DNA of 64,000 nt. Origin: Desarmillaria ectypa (Eukaryota; Basidiomycota; Agaricomycetes; Agaricales; Physalacriaceae). The stretch spans positions 124,001 through 188,000 of the forward strand of contig JAUDYN010000002.1 in NCBI GenBank assembly GCA_030407005.1. The letters are read 5' to 3'. The notes beneath the pieces are model-generated. The model searched no databases. It saw nothing but the letters and a program-made list of their open reading frames with translations, and was not told where the DNA came from. Positions 23,125 through 35,411 of this stretch are shown here, piece after piece (position 1 is the first letter of the stretch; every line of letters starts with the position of its first letter). A program made the translations under genes and the position numbers.

Positions 23125-25265
23125 ACCGGCAAGATTGACTCCGGAGGCAGTGAGGGACTTTGTAGACGCATATATTCACTCATGGACGAATGTAGGTCCA
23201 TGTCTCTACCCCGACGTCCGCGCAGGTAATGTGCCTATCGGTGAAGCTTGGTGCGGGCATAGCTTTATTCAAACAAGGCAAGGTCAACAACAGCGACGAC
23301 CGCGATAATAGGAGTACCTTACCCCCTTCGGTGGTCTCGTAATCGGTCTCGCCGGTACATAAAACCGAAGCAAACTTATTCCCTGGAAGCACGATCGACG
23401 ACAAACATCCTCCAATATCCATTATACCCTCGGACAGCAAACGTTGTGCTAGTCAACTCAGGCTGAGTGCTACAGCATGTGAGATCGGCGAGTAGCACTA
23501 TCGACTGTATCGTTTTACCTTCCTGCATATCTTGTCGAGCTACACAGGAGCAAGTATTACAAAACCTTAAAGTGCTTACAATGATAAGAGCACTCTAGAG
23601 TTGGTAGCAAGGACTTTCAGAATTGATATTACATACCTCATGTTCAGGATGTCAGTACAGAATGGCGAAAGCAAGACTAGGGACTGTAATGACCCTTCAT
23701 GAATCGAACGAAGAACCCTAGAAGGCAATATGGTATGTAGTAACAATAACTGAGTTCTGGTATAGCAAATGTGGCGGCCTGACGACAATACAGCTGGTGC
23801 GGAAACATTTTTTGAAGCGGGCGGCAAGCTTGTCAGGACTGCTCGAGACAGGCGTGTAGTGCAGCGAAGAAAAGTGGCCATTCTTTGGGTCCTGGGTCAC
23901 GTGGCCGCTCGAGAGTGTGGAGTTAGCAATGGTCACAAAACAAATAGAATGTGGTAGAGGACTGCATGGATTGCGGGTGTTTGTCATCGGCGTGACCTGG
24001 CGCCCTTCACATCGCACAGCCACCGTCAATTTCGGCGCAAATCCAGGTTGACGCGACGATGATGTTGCAAGCCATCGAAACGCGACGAATCAATGACGTA
24101 CCGCCCTGTCGATCCCCGATACATTGTGTGCACGTGCCTCTCTTCTGCAGAGTATAAAGGACGGATCGTCCTTATCCGACACTTTCGAGCCAGATGTGAA
24201 AGAGAAGCTTGTACATTCACTGTATGAAGCGTCTTTGTTGAGTTTTTGAAGCTGACTTGCAACAGAATCGCAGGCGCGCCGGCTGGTGCCATTGAGACAC
24301 ATGTCCTCCTCAAATTATATAATTCGATTCCTCACGATGAATAGTTTTATCACATACCGTACAGAATTTGTCAAAACACGGCACAGTCCAGTAGAAAAGT
24401 GCGCCATTGCGACTCTTTCGTGGCACCCTAATGATATCTGCTGCAGAGACAAGGGCCGGTAACGATTATTACAGAGATTATGAAGGATGATAGTATTTCC
24501 GCACTGCACTCTGAATGCTCAGCACTGGTCGTCGTCAATGCTACCAAGGCTGGCATGCAGCTCGTGAGTTATAACCATTTCAAACAAAAATTGGTACACC
24601 CTCAGCACGGAGTTTTGTTAGTATGTCTGTCGCATCTCAGCGCTATGGTATACGCTGATGTAGGTTGCTACAGCGGGTTCGGGCGCTGGTATGATGATGG
24701 CACCATCTGCCGTGACGCCGTCAGAAACTATCAAGTGAGGCTTTCCACTCTATTGTCCACCGTGTTCTTATTGTAGGTCCCAGAACGAATCTCATAAGTG
24801 ATGTCAATCGACCAAATCTGCAATACTGCGGTCTCGTATATGGAACAATACCCATAGTGCGACAAGAGAGAATCACGGAATATACCGTGGACTGTGGTCG
24901 ACAGTGAGTTCGGTTGTTCCGTGCTGCGACACGAGGATATCACTGTACGCAGATGATGGGACAAGGCGCTATTTCTGCTGTTCGCTTTTCGATGTATGCG
25001 ACTTTCTTTCCACGTTGTTGCCCTCTACCCACCACCACCACGAGTAGCCCATGCATTTCTCTCTCTGACCTCTTTCTGACCTGTAGAGCCCACCTCCAAG
25101 CGAAGCTTATTCCGCTATTGTCGCCCCACATACCCTTTTTTTCGAGAGAATTGGAACCACAGGGTCAGTGTTTAGCACATCTTGGTTTCGGAATGTTGTA
25201 TTGATGAGCAATATGTAGTACTTAACCTGGTAATGACGGCGGTAACGATATCGACTACATCGACC
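23125..25265. other. Intergenic, no gene recognised
   Basis: This is the upstream region shared by the divergent RING gene and TRK gene. Short frames only; I found no protein motif or RNA gene. Confidence 0.35.
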
Positions 25266-28200
25266 ATGGATGGGACTCGAACGAAAATGAAAGAATCTTT
25301 CAAGCTGAAGAATCTCGTCCCATCCATCCGAAGCATCGAGTTGACCTTCTACCGCATTCATTTGGTGGCCTTTGCCTTCATTCCGCTCATATTCTCAGGA
25401 ATTTTTTACGCTTGCAACGGCAGGTTCCGTATCAGCTACCTGAATTCACTTTTCCTATGCTACTCCGCAATGACACTGACTGGGCTAACGACGGTGAACT
25501 TGTCGACGGTGACTGTGTCGCAACAGGTCGTGCTCTACTTACTGCTGATGATGGTGAGTGAGTACGTCAATGTGTAGCAATAACATTTTGATGGATACAG
25601 GGCGATATCACAACGGTATCGTGGATCATGGTGCTAGTGCGAAGGTGAGTGAGCTCTCCTGCCGTCCTATTTACCTCACGCCATTGCAGACACTATTTCC
25701 GAACACACTGTGAAAATCTCCCCGACCGGTTAAAGATTTTCCCTACGCGCGAGGACTTCCTTGCATCCATCTCTTCTCCCATCGCTGCATTTCGGCCTCG
25801 TGATGTTATCGCGGTAAACGGCAAAGACGCCCCGGAGCTCAATTTCCATCAGGCCACGCCGGTGGCAACTATGCCCCCAGCAACCAACACCGGCGAGACG
25901 GCATCGACGTCCGTGAACGGACGAAGAAACGAGGAAGGCAATGGTGATAACGCGCTTTCCGATGTTCATACGTTCACCTCATACCCTCGCACAGCCGCCC
26001 TGTACCTCTCGCCCGTCCATAGTCACACCTCGGCCCGCCACTCCGTAGACTTTGACCTTACGACTTCAATGACGCCTTCTATGCGCCAGAGAAGGATGAG
26101 TGCCGTCCGTGCTGGCATCCCGCTCACAGCAAGGTGCATGACAGTGCCACCCGACCGGGATACATATGGAAATACGCATGGATTATGTAGTGATGTGCCC
26201 GGACCCGTACAGGTCTTCAAGAAAATATTCAAACGCTCGGCTCCAGGCGTATATAGAAAGTTCCAACGAAAGATGACTACGCCGTACACGTCTACTTTGG
26301 AGGCTGGCAGAACCAAGTGGCTGAATTTTGACCTCGACGTGGGGCGGAATTCAAACTTTCACACGGAGACGTTGACGGACGAACAGTTAGAGATGATTGG
26401 AGGCGCTGAATATCGGGCGCTGAGGGTTCTCAGTTATCTTGTGCCTATGGTACGTGCATCGGCCCACATCAGAGGTGCTTTTTTGACCTCCATCTAGTAC
26501 TTTGTGGTAACCCAGATTATAACTTATCTCATATTCGCACCCTGGTTATCGACTTCTTCGAGTTATGACAGTGTGTTTGAGATGCAGCCCCTTTTCGTCA
26601 AGAAACCATGGTATGGAAGTGTGCGTAAATTACATTCGGTGTTGATGACAATCCTCCTAGGTTCTCGCTCTTCCAAGTTATGTCGGCCTACACTGGGGGC
26701 GGTCTATCCTTGGTTGATCTGTGAGTCGAGCTACATACATACATGGCTCGGGTGCTGACTGCACATTTTCAGAGGGATGATTCCTTTCCAGACCGCATAT
26801 CTCATCGTCTGTGAGTTTTGATTTATTTATATACCATTGATTGCTCTTATGAGAAAAGGAAATATACAGTTTCCTTAATATTTCTCATCTTAGCAGGCAA
26901 TCATGCCCTAGTGCGTTCGAATACGTTTGTCGATAACTATTCACTGACTCCTAGCATTGTCTTCAGCCTATATTGTGAGTTCCCGAGGTTAAAATAATGA
27001 CTTGTTGACGATTCCTTACGTACACTCCACCAGTATGCGACTCATAATGCAAGTATTCATGTGTTTCTTTATTCACTGACACCAAATAAATGGTCCTCCA
27101 GATGGATATGTTCCAATTTTACCAAACCAGGGTCAGATCTGGATAAAGCATTTGACTTCCTTCTTCATCACCCTCGACGGTAAACCGGTCTTCAGCGATA
27201 TGGTTACGCATGACTGACTTTGATGACAGGTGCTATATCTACCTGTATGAACGCGCTTCTTGGTGCTTGAGCAGGAACGGTCATCCTGATATCTCCACTT
27301 AGGTTTCCCAGTCATCAAACTTGGTTCTTGGTGATCATTCTGCTCCTGATGAGGTTACTTGCTTCTCTTCGTTCAGTGCAAGCTCCATTCGCTGACACTC
27401 CTTTCATGATAGTTTTGTGGAATGGGTCGCGTTCGAGGTGTTGAGTACGATCGGGATGTCTCATATTTCTGTTCAATTGTTCTGATGCTCGATCAGATGC
27501 CGGATTAGAGTTTTATGATACTATGCCGACTGCGGATAAGATCATATCGGGCTTGTTCCAGGGACTGGCTACGCGTGCAACCGGATTTTCGATCGTGCCT
27601 TTAGCTTCAGTTGCCCCTGCCCTCCAGTACGTTTTGGCTGTAATTACCCGGTCATATTCTGAAATGGACGTCTCGTAGGTTCTTATATATGGTAATGATG
27701 TACATTGCGGTATGTTTTTCTATCTCGTTCTGCCTGTTCTGCCTATCTGGTTATATTTTAGGTGTATCCTGTAAGGCTCTCCTCCGGCTTTGATGCTGTA
27801 GATCCTGAGATTTTCCCCCTAGGTCGCAATGAGTATTCGCTCGACCAATACGTAGGTGTTAGTATATCTCGAGGAGTGTACTTCTAATTTCACGACATCA
27901 GGTATGAAGAGGGATCGCTTGGTATATTCGAAGCCCCGCCTCTGGACGAGGAAGAATTTGAAGACAAAGACAAGGAACTGGGAGATCCTAAAGACAAGGA
28001 GCCCCGCCAGCGTGTGGCGAGGTATTTAGGGTGGCACTTGCGCCGACAAATGTATGAAGGTGAGTCTACTCCTGGATCTGACGCTAAAGAGGGATATCTC
28101 ATCGGTATGCAAAGATATATGGTGGATGGTCTGGGGTGTCCTTCTTGTCACCATTATCGAGCGAGGCAACATCATGGACAATGATAAGAAGTGGTTCGAT

Positions 28201-28599
28201 TTGTTCCGAGTGATTTTCGAGCTGGTCGCTGCATTCAGTGGGATCGGGCTGAGTCTTGGGTTCCCTTCGGTATGTTTTTTTGTTATCAGTCTCACTTGTG
28301 ATGCGGTGTTGATGTTGAATACAGGATAATATGTCATTCGTTGGTGCGATGAGACCGCTATCGAAGTTGGTCATCATCGTGGTGATGTGCGTATCTCCGG
28401 TGCGAGTTTTGAAAGGAGGTCATTAATATCTTGTGCCGTTAGGGTACGCGGACGACATCGCGGTCTGCCTGTGGCTATTGACCGGGCAGTAAAACTTCCC
28501 CATGAGCTCACGACAAAATTCAGGAATCTAGGGGAGGAGAAGGATAATGGCTTGGAACCAGTGGAAGAGAATACCGTTACCCCTCATGATGTCCTATAG
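25266..28599 (+). CDS. TRK-type high-affinity potassium transporter
   Basis: Plasma-membrane K+ uptake. It is a multi-exon gene whose exons splice in frame. The first are 25266-25553, 25601-25644, 25690-26449 and 26498 onward; the last begins after the intron at about 28322. All four pore-loop filter segments are visible with their glycine: SAMTLTGLTTVNLS, SAYTGGGLSLVD, ATRATGFSIVPL and AAFSGIGLSLGFP. Other family landmarks are FYRIHLVAFAFIPLIFSGI, SWIMVLVRR, the long hydrophilic loop after HYFRTHCENLPDR, LLHHPRRCYIYLFPSHQTWF, VMMYIAVYPVAMSIRSTNTYEE and DIWWMVWGVLLVTIIERG. I chose the ATG at 25266 (context accATGG); in-frame upstream Mets at 25233 and 25182 are possible. Several introns contain in-frame stops, so unspliced reading would wrongly suggest a broken gene. 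No lesion found. Confidence 0.93.
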
Positions 28600-29404
28600 G
28601 TTTTTGGATACCCTGATTTCTGTTGCTTTGCTCTGGAGCTGAGCTGGATATCCCTATAGACGTATGTATATAATTTATAGACCCATCTGGATGCTACTAC
28701 CTACTTCTTACAGCCGTTTTCGTAATTATATAGAATTCCCCTTTTGAAAATCTATATGGTCCTGTCAGTGTTTGCATCGCATATTGATACGGTATAAGAA
28801 GTACAGTTTTTTGCCGCAATTTCGCTGTTTTGTATTCAGAACGCAAATTTATACATTTTATATCTGTTACCCAGCCACCGAGTCAACAAAACAACCCACT
28901 GTTTCTTCGTACAAAAGGAAAGAATCGGGGACCGGCAAGTGCCGTTACTGGATCATGTCCTTGGCAAGAAGTAATCAAGTATTCAATGTCTTCTGGATTA
29001 TTTCACATTGCTGGCCAATATAACAGGCCACGACACCGAGAAGTGGACGCTTGTAGGCTTGTTGTGGACAACTTGAAGCTGTAGCGACCGGCACAGAGCG
29101 GGCCGACAGAGCGATGACAAATCAACGAGAATCATTCCTCCTTCGAACCACCATCTTGCGTCTCGTTCGAATTGATTTGCTGTCGTGACACATAAGGGAC
29201 ATCCCATTCCCATACAACGATTACCCAGAACATACACTCTATTTAACCCCGCTGTCGAACGCCGACAAAAGTAGGAATCTGAAGCGACGAAAATACATAT
29301 TTACCAAGAGAATGAGAGAATTGGGATGCTGCTTTTCAGTGAGTATTGTCGATGTTCCTATCACTCTGTATTGAATATCATGACAATTAGCATACATCCA
29401 TGCT
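28600..29404. other. Intergenic between convergent genes
   Basis: This is the 3' flank of the TRK gene and of the reductase gene on the opposite strand. No gene recognised. Confidence 0.4.
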
Positions 29405-30342
29405 CTAAAAGCTAATTCTGTTCGCTTCAACGAAACTCTTCAACGTTCTCTTTCCGGTAACTTTCTTCGCTGCCATGAATACCTTTTCTTCAATGCCGTT
29501 AGCATTCTGGTCATCCAAATACGAGAGCATCGCAGCGTAATCTTCAGGAATACCGAAAGCAAGATATCTCTTCTTCAACTCTTCGACGGTGATGCGTGTG
29601 TGAGTGATTTTCCGGCCAAGCACCTCTGTGAAGATAGCAGCAACCTGGTAGGGAAATTAGCCATGATGGAGAGAATAAAGAGAGAAAGAGACGCACATCA
29701 TCGTAAGAGAGCAGCTCAGGGCCCGTAAGAATATGGTCCGTGTTATGGCTCTTCTCGTCCGTCAACGCACTAACAGCCAAATCCGCAATATCGTCTGCAG
29801 ATATGAACCCAATCTTCCCATCTCCAGACGCGCTCACAATTGTGTTCTGTTCCTTGATGCTCTGAAGGTGCTGTGTCAAGAAATTCTCTACAAAGTCCAG
29901 TAATTAATAATCGGGCCTCTTCTCCAGTTTGCAACATACCAAAGAACCATGAAGGGCGAATGACCGCATAGTCGACTTTGAGCGATAGCAAATACTCGTG
30001 CACCTTTCCCATCGACGGACCCCCAGACTCCACTGTAGATACACTGAGCAGAACAAACCGCTTTACGCCCTTCTGCACCGCCAAATCAATGAAAGGTTTC
30101 ATAGGCGGGAATGCCTCAGTGGTACCTGCAGGCGCGACGAGGTAGATTCGGTCGATGTTCGGGTCGGTGGTGAAGGCATTTTCGAAAGTCGACGGGTCAT
30201 ACCAGTCAAATTTGATGCCTTTGAAGGGCTCGGGAACGACGCCTTTTCGAGAGGTGAGGAGGACAGGTTGGTGGGCGTCTTTGAGAAGACGAGCAATGCG
30301 AGTGGCTGTCTTGCCAGTTCCGCCTGTGAGAAGAATTGTCAT
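29405..30342 (-). CDS. NmrA-like NAD(P)-binding reductase, EasG/FgaFS-like
   Basis: Predicted NAD(P)H-dependent oxidoreductase of the atypical short-chain/NmrA group. Three exons, 29940-30342, 29697-29887 and 29405-29644, give 277 residues in frame. The Rossmann motif TILLTGGTGKTATRIARLL is at residue 2. RIYLVAP, VKRFVLLS, YAVIRPSWFF, GKIGFISADDIADLAV and ILTGPELLSYDD follow. Both length and motif order match the family that includes festuclavine synthase/agroclavine dehydrogenase of ergot alkaloid pathways. Basidiomycetes carry many such homologues with no alkaloid cluster, and no alkaloid gene is a neighbour here. The substrate is unknown and the ergot link is only family membership. Confidence 0.88.
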
Positions 30343-30411
30343 ACTGAGGCTACTCTGTGGTACGTGCTTGTAATGGTTTGTAAGTAATGTGTAGGCGGCT
30401 CATGATGGACC

Positions 30412-30417
30412 TTTATA
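30412..30417 (-). promoter_or_regulatory. TATA box of the NmrA-like gene
   Basis: TATAAA on the minus strand lies 70 bases upstream of the ATG at 30342. The rest of 30343-30683 holds nothing recognisable. Confidence 0.4.
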
Positions 30418-30683
30418 CTAGGTCTTCTTTTTGCGGGTTACCAACCCAAGACGAGAGATGCCAGCATAAGGGACAATCTGATTCCGCCGCGTAGGTATTG
30501 GTATGTAATCGGAGACTTAATCCCATCCCATTTGTCAGATGCTGACATACCCTTTACCAAGTCTTTGAAAGGATTGGTTATTCCCTTACTATAATGACAG
30601 AGAACCATTGCTGTTGTTACTAACTTGCCAAGAGAGCCAGTTGGAGATGAGCTCTGGATTCGACACGGCCTTGATGTAAATCA

Positions 30684-31274
30684 CTATGAGGTAAGTGCCC
30701 TTTCCACTTCGTCCAATTCCTTTATAATCCTTTCCTTTATGTCCTCAGCTGCCCAATAGATATCTACACCAGTCCGCTGTAGACGGACCATATCCTTGCT
30801 GCTGAATCCGCAATGGTGCATCACCAACTTCAAGTTTTCTTGCACGCACTGCTGATGCATGTACGTCGGATTGTCGCTCGCAATCGTGATCCTAACGCCC
30901 TCGTCCCATAGACGTTTGATATTCTCAAATACGTACTCTATCGGGAGTCGTCGATGGTAGGCATGGGGGCACAGCGTGAGCCCTAGACCATGCTGCTTGA
31001 TTATCTGAATCAGTTCTGGCAGCTCGATAGCGTTCAAGCCATGGTCGATATGGTCGGCACCCTCAAAACCACCAACACAGCTGGTAGCGACCTCGCGAAT
31101 GTGTTCGTGCGTGTCCTTCTGCACAACATCGCAGTGCGCTGTGATCCAATACCGGTCCTTCCTGGCTTGGGCAAAAACGTCTTGGAAAAGGCTTGGCGGC
31201 CGGTCATACTCGTTACTATCCAGCCCAACAGCATGAAAAACATGCCTGAATTCTCCCTCGAGCGCATGCTTATG
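30684..31274 (-). pseudogene. Truncated adenosine deaminase (C-terminal part)
   Basis: Metal-dependent purine nucleoside/base deaminase family. The frame 31274-30684 reads VGLDSNEYDRPPSLF, WITAHCDVVQKDTHEH, ADHIDHGLNAIELPEL, GLTLCPHAYHRR and ITIASDNPTYMHQ, ending at a normal C-terminus (ERIIKELDEVERALTS). These cover the second half of the TIM barrel, with the catalytic His/Asp motifs present. Upstream the frame is closed by a TGA at 31275-31277. The N-terminal half, including the first metal-binding HxH, is absent. Instead an unrelated phosphotransferase relic begins about 110 bases away. It is therefore a 5'-truncated gene; a distant spliced 5' part cannot be strictly excluded. Confidence 0.8.
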
Positions 31275-31383
31275 TCAATTCAAGGATGGAGAGCGAAGTC
31301 GATATCATACGTCGTTATTCGTCTTCAAGACAGTGGCTTATATCCGTCGCCAATTATCCCCAATTCGAAACATCCCACTAGGC

Positions 31384-31685
31384 TTTGATTACGAGCAGGC
31401 ACATAAGTTGCGAGAAGCGGTAATCGACGTCGTGAAGAAGTCTCTTCTGCTCGACTCTTAATCCCTTGATCACGAAAAGATTGTCCTGTCTCGCATTGAC
31501 TATTCATTGCACAACATCCTCGTCTACCGCAACAATCCCACTCAGGTCATCGCTCTGGTTGATGGGAGGGCGTGCGTACCGTTTTCATGTGAGATGCCAA
31601 TCCAACTTTCCGGTGGCCATTCTTGTTATCAATGGCAAATGCCCGGAACCTTCAACAGATAATGCGAAAATGCATAGCGAGCTAG
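31384..31685 (+). pseudogene. APH-fold phosphotransferase pseudogene, copy 2
   Basis: A 3' fragment homologous to the relic at 20547-21534. FDYEQAHKLREAVIDVV matches FESEQARKWRDATIDVV of copy 1. SLDHEKIVLSRIDYSLHNIL matches SLDYEQIVLPYIDYSMHSIM, and NPTQVIALVD matches DPTQVIAAID. A TAA replaces the Gln codon of copy 1 after LLLDS. A one-base loss after LVD shifts frame, after which WEGVRTV continues. A TGA then stands at the same Trp codon that is TAG in copy 1, and LQQIMRK matches LQQLMRK. Only the C-terminal third is present. Confidence 0.75.
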
Positions 31686-34116
31686 ATACCTGGATGAGAA
31701 GTCGCGGCAGGCAGGAGACGGCTGTTAACTTCGCCTATTGGAGAAGTGTACACAGTGCAGCGACATAGACCCATCTGTGTAGTAACGTCGTGGATCGATG
31801 CACGTCATATCATTTTCTAAAGGACGCAAGATAAAGACATATGTGTATTAGAATAAAATCTTATTACCATATTTCATCCCGCTGCTTCACATGTCGCATA
31901 AAAGCTTCATCGTTCTAAAACGGGTCGGTCCTGTCAGAAACAGTTATAAGTTCACTTCTGCACTACGGATGGATACTGCTGCTCTAATTTAACTAACTGC
32001 GAGATATCAGCACATGACCCCTGAAACCAATTAGCAATCCCACGTGTGAACTCTTCCTTTGCCTAGCGTATTCGTCGTCTCAGCCGACTACAGGGCAATC
32101 ATAAAAGTCAGCATCGCTAATATTAGGGTCGCCAAGCGAACCCATGCTTGACCCCCGAAAAGACCTGGAACAGTAACTGGGCTTGTTTTCAACAAGGATA
32201 TCCTCAGCGCATCGACGAGACTCCAACGGGAGAAGGACATATGTCACTAATCGTATTTTTTCCGATTAGTGTCCAACCATCGCAGCGTTAGTTTCATTGT
32301 TTACTGCTTTGACTTTTCCACGACAATGAATCCTATCGACAGTGGCTGCTATGGTCAATTTTACAAAACCATATGAACAGGAACGGACCTTGAGAAGCGA
32401 AATAGTCTTGAACAAGTTGATCGTTGATGTGCAATGGGCCGTAGACATCAACAAAGTACAACGCAACCTGCGGCTCCTCGACCGTCTTGGCAAATGGAGG
32501 CTCGGAAACGTCGGTACATCAGCAATGGTATCTATCCTCCAGACGGGTGTCCCTTCGTGCTTTACTGCAGTAAAGTAACATTCACCGAGGGCTCATGCGA
32601 GAATGGGAGAGGTCATAGTCAGCAAGCAAGAAAATAGACTTGATCATGTCTTTCGGACGTAGGAACCAATGAGTTCCGAAAGGGCTCAATTGGCTGGCGG
32701 AGAAACGGCGGCCCGCGTCGAAGAACTGTTGAGTCAGAGAAAATGAGACTACTCGCATATTTGAGCGAAAGAACATGGGTGGGATTGTCGGTTAACTCTC
32801 CCAGCCGATGAACTCAACCGTATCATTTTGTTTCTTCGGAGAATAGGGCAAGAACTACTCAACAATGCATCGCGCTGACTCTCCTTGGGCTAAACTTATA
32901 AATCGCTTCAGTTTATGGTGCTCGCAACCGTCGACGTAGAGACTCACGTATGTCATCAACACTGATATATGCAGGCACAGAAACCGTAGGATATACCCGA
33001 CAGCTAATACGGTTTGGAAACAGTAGTTTGCTTTGACTCGGATAAGGATGTCTTCCGCACGTCGGCGTGAGTCTAGAGGGAATATTCCATCTGTTTCTAT
33101 ATCGGCACTCTTTCAGCGACGCAGTTTTATGAACGGCAGAGTCAACGCAGACCTGCACAAGAAATGAGCAAAAAACCTAGAAACCGGTAACGCGATTTAC
33201 TTCTTCTAAAATTCAGAAAGTGGTCCTCGGTCAGGAAAGTAGGACGCGCGACAGTGCCTAACCGACATATGAAAAAATGGGAGCATAGATCCATGGATTG
33301 ACCCACTCACAAGCGATGATAACCTTTGCTGCCAACTTTCGAAAGCGTAAGGCCCCCCCGGAGAAATAATGAGCCAGAGATACATGGTGTACCGCAGAAC
33401 ACATCATGTTTCCCTTGTACGGCCACCTTCGAAACAGTCCATTCGCCTTGAATATCGAATTCTCTATCCATGTGCCGAATTCTGACTTTCCATGCAAGTA
33501 GGCGACCAAGTAGCCAATATCAATGATAAATAATCCCGTCAGTACAGTGTCGGTTTTGAATTTAGAAAGAAGGCGTGCCGTCGACGGAACGAAATATCAA
33601 TAGTGTCGTGCGACAATGTGCTATTTTCAACTTTTATAAAAAATATCGTCCTGAATCTGCGAGTGTAGCCGCAAGCAAGAGACCCAGTGCTATGAAATTT
33701 GCAGGAAGTTTGCCAGTCTTTCGCCATTGTCGTCCAGACCCAGAAAAAGAGCAGTAAACCAGGCAAATTTTCGACGTTGTAGCTCATCCACTATAAGATC
33801 TGGAAAGAGAAAAATGTAGAGAGTAAGTTGAGGTATTTTTCACTTGTAGCACATAATCGAAATTCAAACATGCTATTCATTGTACACGTGCTGACGTTTA
33901 CGTGATAAAGGCTTCCTGCGGAATTTTCCTGGGTTGAAAGGTGATCACGGGATATTGCCTCGGCCCGTACCCGGCTCTACAACCTGCTCTTAACGGTGGC
34001 AAGTAATCTCTCTATTCAGACAACACGGCTCATTGGCAATCAGTAAGCCTACATTTGGGTCGTATTATCCTTTCTCAGTGTCCCTGATCTTTTCCAGAGC
34101 CTCTGAGCAAGCTGGC
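31686..34116. other. Gene-poor stretch, no gene recognised
   Basis: Several hydrophobic minus-strand frames (33258-33509 and 33539-33787) look faintly membrane-protein-like but are broken by stops and I cannot place them in a family. No RNA gene or clear repeat. Confidence 0.35.
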
Positions 34117-35411
34117 ATGTCTGTGCTGCCGCAAGAGCTCATAGACGTTATTGTCGACTACTTAGAAGGCGACGAGGAATCCCTACGCTCTTGCCTTCTT
34201 TCCTCCCGCTGCCTTGTAGATCGTGCACGGATACATCTATTTCACGATGTCACCATTTCTTCCCCCCGGCGCCTAAAAGCGCTCTTCGCACTGTTCGGAG
34301 TATCTCCCAGCCTTCCATCTATGATCCACACAGTAAAATTTAGTGGCCAGTCATTCATTGTCCCTGCGGACTGGATATTCACAGACGATACAATTCGAAT
34401 CGTCTTTCGAGCCCTTTGCAATGTCAAGGAGATCATGATTGAAAATGTTAGGTTTCCTCGGCTGACAGACATCGTTTCCCTTTCCTCCATTTTCCCACTC
34501 CAACAGCCTATTCAGCGTCTCGCTCTTGACAATATGATTCTGGAAAACGGAGACGACCTTTTCACATTACTATGCGCTTTGCCTTCTGTGAAATATCTAA
34601 CTTTCGGTTTCGTTATCTTCCGAAATACTCGATCGACAATGGCTGCTTTTCCCTCCCCCCCACAAGAATTACGTCTGGAAACACTGGAACTCCAGTTCTC
34701 CAATAATATCAGTCATTCAGCGATGTTGTTCCTACGAGAACACCTCGCTGACATTCTCTCGACTTTGAAGCATCTGCGTATCGCTTACATGACTTCCCAC
34801 GAGCTTCACCTCATCGGACTCATCCTTTCTCAAACCCGTGACTCACTTATTACCATGTACATAGGCCCCATGATGCTCAGCAATCCTTCATCACAGCAAG
34901 ACCGTAAGTCGCATGACTAGTCACATCTACGTTTCGGTACTTATTGCCCAGTTACTTAGCCAATGACCCTATCCTTCTTCTATCTTATAGCCATATCGAC
35001 TATATGACAGTCGTCCTCGATGAAACCGATCCACATACCTCTCCACTTAAATACTGGACCATCAACCTCTCTACAGATGACGAAGACTTTAAGTTGAAGG
35101 AACTCACAATCAGTCTGAAGGTTCACGTCGAACAATCAGATTCCGCTTTCTCGGCATCTTTTCCCTCGGCAGCGCAGTGGTCAGCACTGGAAGCCGCCCT
35201 TTGCTGCCCCCAGATGAAGAAACTTTGCAGAGTCAACTTAAATATCGTCGCCGACTCAGGGTCTGGATATGATCCCCAATTGAAGAACCTCTTTGCTCGC
35301 TTTCAGAGTTTCTTAGAGGGTAATTGTCAATTATTAATGAATCGTAATCTTCTACGAGTAGGCAAGTCGCTCAGTTTCACCTCAGACATCAGTCTGACAG
35401 CCATTTGCTAG
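34117..35411 (+). CDS. F-box-like protein
   Basis: Probable substrate adaptor of an SCF ubiquitin ligase. Exon 1 is 34117-34903 and exon 2 is 34960-35411, after a GTAAGT...ACTTAG intron. The product is about 410 residues. The N-terminus MSVLPQELIDVIVDYLEGDEE is a typical agaricomycete F-box start, followed by RSCLLSSRCLVDRARIHLF. The rest is a leucine-rich array of LRR-like strands. I start at 34117, not at the in-frame ATG at 34033, because a good intron (GTAAGC at about 34043 to CCAG at 34098) covers the space between and the F-box begins at 34117. A further 48-base in-phase segment near 35320-35368 (GTAATT...GAGTAG with a ttaat branch site) may also be spliced out. Confidence 0.8.

Noticed and set aside
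27133..27318. Apparent stop codon breaking the TRK gene (after a segment ending in DIST)
   Set aside because: The stop lies inside a GTATGA...CTTAG intron; splicing gives the family sequence RCYIYLFPSHQTWF.
34033..34116. Upstream ATG of the F-box gene
   Set aside because: The 28 extra codons overlap a good GTAAGC...TTTTCCAG intron, and the F-box begins exactly at the Met at 34117.
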